Part shown: positions 61,743 through 64,000 of the stretch, piece by piece | Layout: the number at the start of each line of letters is the position of its first letter | Numbering within the stretch: position 1 is the stretch's first letter | NCBI GenBank assembly: GCA_016713105.1 | Contig: JADJPS010000018.1 | Location: 629,388 to 693,387 of the forward strand | Source of the DNA: Devosia sp. | GTDB lineage: Bacteria; Pseudomonadota; Alphaproteobacteria; Rhizobiales; Devosiaceae | Length of the DNA: 64,000 bases | Reading direction: 5' to 3' | Notes under the pieces: model-generated | The model's database searches: none | What the model saw: the letters and a program-made list of their open reading frames with translations, nothing else | Told to the model about the DNA's origin: nothing | Translations under genes and position numbers: made by a program

Positions 61743-63505
61743 CGTCTGCCGTTGTCGGACGGGCCCTGCATGGTGTTCATCCAGACACGGTTAGCCACAA
61801 TCGTAACTGTCTGAGTGTACTGCCCTTCCGGGAAACTGATGCCGAATGCGGGCACACGGGCGCCTGCCTCATCGGGGATGGCAAGGATGTGAAGCATGAG
61901 GAGCGGCTTGTTACGCACCGCTCTGTAGTGACGGTCGGATGGTTTCTTGCCGTCCTGAGCGGCCATGTTCACGGCCTCCTGCTGCTGCTCCACAGACAGA
62001 CCATGCTTTTCATCGCCGCGGCTCGCGACGCGGTCCTTCGCTGCGCCAGGCGTCGCCTTCTGAATCCGCGTTTCTGACCTGAAACCCCAGCGTGTGCGAA
62101 GACTCGTCCTGCCCGTTGGCGGCAACAGAAATCAGCACGACATCGACCGCGGGATGATCGCGCTCAATCAGATGAAGGTAGTCAACAACGCTTGATCTCT
62201 TCGCGGCAAAGCTTGCGTGCATCTGGAAGCGATTGAGGAACTCTTCAATCTGTGCAGAGGGCACGTCGCGGAACATCCAGCCCTTGTCGGTGGTCTCGGG
62301 GATCATGCCGCCGAACCCATCGCGCCATACTTCGCGGATGAGCTCTTCGTTCGCCTGATTGATCCCGGCATCCTGAGGTAGACGATAACTTTCCGTCAGT
62401 GTCCCGCTGAAGTTCTGGCGCACCGTCACTTCTTCGCCGGATCGCATTTTGTTGGCCGCAGTAATCAGCAGGCTGTCCGGGTGCGAGCGGACATAGAGGC
62501 CGAAGTCACGGGGGCTGAGCTTATCGCGACGCATCCGGACGATCTGCTGCCGAAGGTCGTCTGAGGCCTGAGCGATGTGGGCATACCAGTCGATGGAGGC
62601 CGGAGCCAGATGAACCCGGCAAAGGTCTTCGTAGCCCGGCCGGTATCCGAACCAGCGGCCCATCTGCATCAGCGTGTCGTACATCGCTGTGTTTCGGTAC
62701 ATGTAGCTGACGGTCAGGCCTTCGATGGTCAGACCGCGCGAGAGGCTCAGCCCGCCGACAGCAATCGCCGTCAGACCCACACCCTCGCGCTCGTAGCGTC
62801 TGTAGTCGAGCGGCTCATCAGATTTGCTGTTCACGACGAACAGTCTCAGATGCTCAAAGACTCCCCAGAGCGCGGCCTTCACCTGCTCCCAGGATACGCC
62901 GTTGTTGCTGTACTGCGCCTCATAGGTCCTGCGCAGTGCCTGCATGTACTGATTGCCGGCAGAAGCCGACTCCGGCATCGCGTAATTGGCTTTAACGGCA
63001 TCACTCAGCTTCCTGACATGCTCACTCAGAAAGTCCCGGACGGTCCTTTGAACGGCCACAAAACGCGAGACGTTCACAAGCATGGAGGCATGCTTGTTGG
63101 TTTGCCCGCGTATGTTGCGTATCTGGCGCGCTACAATGAGCGATTGACGGCCTCACCTTATAGGCTCGGCGGCAGATCAGCGATCGCCCCTCGCGCTTAT
63201 GCGTCAGCGGAAGATAGTCTTCTGCATCCACGATGGGCTGGAGGATTTCTGAACTCGTCGCATCGTTCAGGAACACCTTCTCCGGCACAAAATACGTCGT
63301 AGGGGCATCCAGGGCATAAATGAAATCCCTCGGGAACAGCTCCTCGCGCACGTCTTCATCGTAGGAATCCGGATTGATGAATATGTTGGCGAACGGCGTT
63401 GCCGTGTAGCCGACATAGCAGCGCTTCGAAAAGAGACTCAGAATCTTCCTGAGCAGCGCGTTGGTCTTTGTCGGATCGAGATCGGGCTTGTTTGTGTTGA
63501 TCGAC
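61739..63505 (-). pseudogene. Z1-domain ATPase/helicase-like protein, 5' part removed by IS and frameshifted
   Basis: The fragment begins at INTNKPDLDPTKTNALLRKI, just after the point where the DEAD-like Walker B of Z1 proteins would be, and continues RCYVGYTATPFANIFINPDS and LTAIAVGGLSLSRGLTIEGL, MQMGRWFGYRPGYEDLCRVH, the diagnostic Z1 superfamily-II helicase motifs. At least two frame changes occur between 63110 and 63185 and one near 62040; the C-terminal frame ends at 61739, overlapping the nuclease gene. The IS3 element abuts it at 63506. Z1 proteins are partners of MORC ATPases and methylases in defence operons. Confidence 0.8.
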
Positions 63506-64000
63506 TGAACCGCCCCGGGTTTGCCGGAGGCCATTTGGTTTGAGTTACGCTGCCATGGCCGGCGTTTCGAGCATGGCGTAGTAGCGTTCCTCGGCTTCGG
63601 CCGGCGGGATGTTGCCGATGGGCTCCAGCAGCCGGCGATTGTTGAACCAGTCGACCCATTCCAGCGTGGCGAACTGACGGCTCTCGAACGAGCGCCATGG
63701 TCCGCGTCGATGGATCACCTCGGCCTTGTAGAGACCGTTGATGGTTTCGGCGAGAGCGTTGTCATAGCTGTCGCCGACGCTGCCCACCGAGGGCTCGACC
63801 CCGGCCTGCGCCAGGCGCTCGGTGTAGCGGATGCTGACGTATTGAGAACCTCTGTCCGAGTGATGCACCAGGCCACCCCGATGAACAGGCCGCCGCTCAT
63901 GCAGGGCCTGCTCGAGAGCATCGAGGACGAAGCTTGCGTGCGCTGTCCGGCTCACCCGCCAGCCGACGATCCGGCGGGCATAGGCGCGTCGATGACGAAG
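63506..64000 (-). mobile_element. IS3-family insertion sequence, one end only
   Basis: The terminal inverted repeat begins TGAACCGCCCCGGGTTTGCC at 63506, and the transposase stop is about 40 bases inside. The other end lies beyond the window. The IS entered the Z1 gene. The target duplication cannot be checked without the far end. Confidence 0.8.
63545..64000 (-). pseudogene. IS3-family transposase (OrfB/DDE), N-terminus off window, frameshifted
   Basis: The C-terminal catalytic part is open from 63955: HHSDRGSQYVSIRYTERLAQ (second Asp), SVGDSYDNALAETINGLYKA (catalytic Glu), WRSFESRQFATLEWVDWFNN and the standard end PPAEAEERYYAMLE. Upstream to the edge it should read FVIDAYARRIVGWRV, but two extra bases in a GCGC run near 63980 break the frame. 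The IS would encode an OrfAB fusion by programmed frameshift; OrfA is not in the window. Confidence 0.82.

Larger units (their letters stand above)
49030..64000. mobile_element. Putative integrated mobilizable element / defence island, right end off window
   Basis: From about 49.1 kb the GC content drops visibly and gene content changes from metabolism to mobilization (MobC-like, HUH relaxase), ParB-like, ArdC antirestriction, toxin-antitoxin and a restriction-type operon, with an IS element at the end. These are usual cargo of integrative mobilizable elements. I could not find an integrase, direct-repeat att sites or conjugation pilus genes in the window, so the boundaries are approximate and the right end is unseen. 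Confidence 0.6.

Overview
The window reads as high-GC alphaproteobacterial chromosome, most likely order Hyphomicrobiales (Rhizobiales). The clues are IalB and HugZ family genes, a hemP-exbB-exbD-tonB heme locus with TGA-N9-TCA boxes of the rhizobial RirA type, and an IS3-type element. The genus is inference; a Devosia-like bacterium would fit. No rRNA, tRNA or CRISPR array was recognised.

Layout. 1-9000: edge-truncated Cache-type sensor, quinone/thiol stress pair (mhqO-mhqD-like), hydroxypyruvate isomerase-like gene, pncB, a polytopic membrane protein, and a sugar-nucleotide pair (epimerase, ugd). 9086-11572: enolase-superfamily dehydratase with a ROK regulator. 11579-20794: heme acquisition, made of two minus-strand operons (receptor / ABC exporter / HmuS-like; and hemP / secreted protein / exbB / exbD / tonB / hugZ / ialB), each preceded by an iron-box candidate. 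20947-32995: a catabolic cluster with an oligopeptide-type ABC importer, SDR, Ldh2-type dehydrogenase, M81 (MlrC-like) peptidase, D-serine dehydratase-like enzyme and two IclR regulators. Three GTTCC-N7-RGAAC palindromes sit at three promoters and suggest one regulon. 33088-39706: small secreted protein, an unrecognised three-gene operon, a class-III aminotransferase, and an acyl carrier protein with an acyltransferase. 39888-48587: nudC and a complete histidine-utilisation locus (hutD, U, G, I/H, F, C), with hutI and hutH in one open frame and a HutC operator candidate.

49030-64000 is a mobile or defence region of visibly lower GC: MobC-like protein, HUH relaxase, CoiA-like protein, HAD phosphatase, ParB-like protein, poly-gamma-glutamate hydrolase, ArdC antirestriction protein, hipBA with four 27-bp-spaced operators, and an AIPR / PD-(D/E)XK / Z1 defence operon cut by an IS3-family element at 63506.

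A caution applies throughout. Many genes are broken by single-base changes, mostly in homopolymers (tonB, mlrC-like, the unknown operon, relaxase, coiA-like, hipB, hipA, AIPR, Z1), and three carry one in-frame stop. This looks more like uncorrected long-read error than biology. Entries typed pseudogene mean disrupted as given and may be intact in the organism.
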